A DNA stretch of 64,000 bases from Spinacia oleracea. Lineage: Eukaryota > Streptophyta > Magnoliopsida > Caryophyllales > Amaranthaceae. Both the position numbers and the translations under genes were made by a program. Under the pieces are notes generated by a model. It searched no databases, was not told the DNA's origin, and worked only from the letters and a program-made list of their open reading frames with translations. The DNA lies in assembly GCF_020520425.1 (NCBI RefSeq), contig NC_079491.1, positions 32,851,449 through 32,915,448 of the forward strand, written 5' to 3'. Shown here piece by piece: positions 61,981 through 64,000 of this stretch. Numbering within the stretch: position 1 is the first letter of the stretch; every line of letters begins with the position of its first letter.

Positions 61981-64000
61981 TTGCGATTAGATCGTTTTGA
62001 AATTTTAATTTGAAATTTTCAGTTTACGTAATTTTAATTAATTTTAAAATTGATAATTTAAATTATTTTCTTGGATTTTAATTTTGAATATTGTAATTAT
62101 AATAAATTTTACTTATTCTAATTATTTTACTAAAATTAAAATCATGAATTAATTTAAATACGACTGAAATTAAATTAAACTTTTGGATTCAATTATAAAT
62201 TTATATGAGCTTTAAATTTTAATTAAATTTGTATGTTTCCGGTTAGACTAGAAATACATTTTTATGTTTAAAATTAGTAAAGCATATGAATTTATTGGTT
62301 TAAGTGGGAGCTCCTTTTAGTCATATACTCTTGATTAGGTCTACAAATCCTTAAGGTTAAAACAACTTGATTAGAATTAATAAGGACTGAATAATTTATA
62401 GATTATTGGTGCCCTTGATTAATTGCTGCAAATGTTTATGTGATGCATAATGTGTTTTACTAACCAGCTATGTGGGCCATTCATGATAATGAATGGGTGA
62501 ATGGTATATATTGTATATGTACTGTTTTGCAGGTTATGAAGTGACTAGTATGGCCCAAATAGGATAGAAAATATGGTCTGCGTACCATTAATTTGAATGT
62601 AATTGGTCTTAAGTACCAAAGTAGTTTTTCAATTCAAATATGGTCTGCGTACCATCAAATAGTTGTAATTAGTTTTAATTATAGCTTATCCTATTTGAAG
62701 AAAATGGTGCCTCCCACGGAGATTTTCAAGACGGACTTTGAAGTTAAAGCTTCAAGATGAAGTCGGGCCATACTAGATCACATTTATCTTATGCATGCTT
62801 TAAGTTATTTATTGCTTTAAATATGTCTTAATTATGCATGAGATTGTGGCTTGATTATGTTGCATGATTAAGGATTTTAGTTCACTTAAAATCTAACCAA
62901 CATAGTAAGAGCCTTAAGTTCCAAACTTAAAAATTGAGTTAAAAGGTGCCATGCCAAAATATACACTTGCTTGGATATCCTTTACATCAATCTAGTAATA
63001 GTTTTCGCTCAGCAAGGTGTTACTTATTGGTCCTAAAGGGGCAAGGTACACAAATAATTGTGAGTACATGTTAGTTTTGGTGAAACTCAACGATATAAGT
63101 AAGGAGTCATTTTATGTCGTGGCAAAATCGATAGGTTTACCTAATAAGTTCTTAGACGTACCTATCAACCAAGAGTAGTTTCTAGACTATTAGCAAAAGG
63201 CTTTTGCTTACCTAAAATGTTTTAGAATTGAGTCGACAAACTGTGCTTAATTCTTCAATGGTTTTAGGGTCTTGGAATATTCACACCTGCCGGAACAATA
63301 AATTCGAATAAAATGCTAATAACTTGTTGAAATTGCATGATTGCTTTAATTTTCAAGTTATTACTCATGATAAATGTTTAGACTTTTCATGCTTCAATGT
63401 ATGTTTTAATTATTGTTTATAATTAAATATCTTGCACTGCAGTAAATCCTTTTAGAAAGGTAACAGTAAATTTCCTCGATTGGTAGTGAATCCAAGAACG
63501 ATTCACGGAAATGAGAGATGTGAGCAATTTTAAAATGTACGTTTCTTTTAGCGACTTTTATGGTTGTTTTCGAATATCAAAATCGAATGGCAAACCAATT
63601 GGTGCTTGTGAATTCAAAATACACTGTAGTTTTGAGATCATAAAGCATTGAGCTTAAACGCTCAGCTTTACCAATGGTTAACAACCTAATATCTTTATCC
63701 ATTTAATTCTCGAATGAGTCTAGTCCCTAGACATTCGAATAGATCGATGCTTAGAGAACTTTAGAAGCTTCTGGTAAGATCATCTAGTTGAAACAGAATA
63801 TTCAACATAAATTAAATGGAAAGAACCTTGTTAGGGTGACATTGGACATGTCTAACAAAGTATAAAAGTCAACACTAAAGAATTCAATTCTTAAGACTAT
63901 AAGAAAGGGTACAAGAAATAGGAAAACGAGGAACAAATGAAAGGAATTTACGATTCCGTTTCTACCTATAAGTTTATGTTTAAAGAGAAGTGACCTAGCA

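Larger units (their letters stand above)
60533..64000 (+). mobile_element. Internal region of the LTR element, non-coding, cut by the window end
   Basis: No gag or pol frame is visible over 3.4 kb. The sequence is AT-rich apart from a GC-rich island at 61260-61980. TATGGTCTGCGTACCAT occurs twice (62572-62588 and 62640-62656), along with a GTGGGAGCTCC block. This fits a LARD-type (large, non-coding) LTR element. The 3' part and second LTR lie outside the window. Confidence 0.6.

Noticed and set aside
61327-62000. Several overlapping open frames of 60-181 codons on both strands
   Set aside because: They are Ala/Arg/Cys/Ser-rich translations of a GC-rich tandem repeat with few possible stops; no domain or codon pattern supports a gene.
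60533-64000. Search for gag or pol in the last LTR element
   Set aside because: No frame with reverse-transcriptase, integrase or zinc-knuckle motifs was seen on either strand in the part present.
1-64000. tRNA or rRNA genes
   Set aside because: No cloverleaf with anticodon arm or rRNA core sequence was recognised; the tRNA-like words found are primer-binding sites next to LTRs.

Overview
The window is nuclear DNA from a flowering plant. It has spliced genes with GT-AG introns, two recognisable plant organelle-expression genes, and many plant transposon families (MULE, plant mariner/Stowaway, Ty1-copia, Ty3/gypsy-like, Helitron-like, hAT-like MITEs, a LINE relic). The repeat style suggests Caryophyllales/Amaranthaceae (spinach or beet type), but that is an impression from memory and not shown by the sequence. 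No rRNA, tRNA or CRISPR array was seen.

Layout. 1-2.4 kb: intergenic, with a TCCGGA minisatellite, a MITE and a degenerate tandem duplication. 2.4-7.5 kb: a 5.1-kb Mutator-like element (MULE-1) with a 9-bp target duplication, 114-bp terminal inverted repeats identical by eye, a small GRF zinc-finger gene, and a convergent three-exon transposase with one frameshift. 7.95-35.2 kb: a nested retrotransposon cluster. A gypsy/Athila-type LTR and broken gag-like gene (8.6 to about 20 kb) are split by a non-autonomous LTR element of 7.0 kb (10118-17143, TSD GGCTA). A Ty1-copia element with about 110-bp LTRs (20136-35220, TSD AGAGT) is split twice: by a second, internally deleted copy of the same non-autonomous family (20575-24856, TSD CAGCG), and by an older MULE (30021-35178) that landed in the copia 5' LTR. 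35.2-39.1 kb: no gene; a long array of ATGTTCA motifs. 39.1-46.8 kb: two Helitron-like units, the first split by a 6.4-kb plant mariner element with an intact DD39D transposase, a second two-exon gene and a tandem array of imperfect hairpins. 47.0-55.7 kb: the host-gene island, a P-class pentatricopeptide (PPR) gene (+) and, tail to tail with it, a nine-exon gene for the plastid sigma factor SIG6 (-). 56-58.6 kb: MITEs and a 1.35-kb non-autonomous MULE with a 9-bp TSD. 59.2-64.0 kb: the LTR and start of the internal region of a large non-coding LTR element that runs off the window.

How it fits together. Only the PPR and SIG6 genes look like host genes. Both act in organelle gene expression, SIG6 by directing the plastid-encoded RNA polymerase and the PPR protein probably by binding an organelle transcript; their adjacency is probably chance. 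The rest is mobile DNA at different stages of decay. The most unusual material is (i) the hairpin array and extra gene inside the mariner element, (ii) the conserved GRF zinc-finger partner gene in two diverged MULEs, placed like mudrB of MuDR, and (iii) short GC-rich palindrome or motif arrays that recur, with family-specific sequence, inside the LTR-element families.
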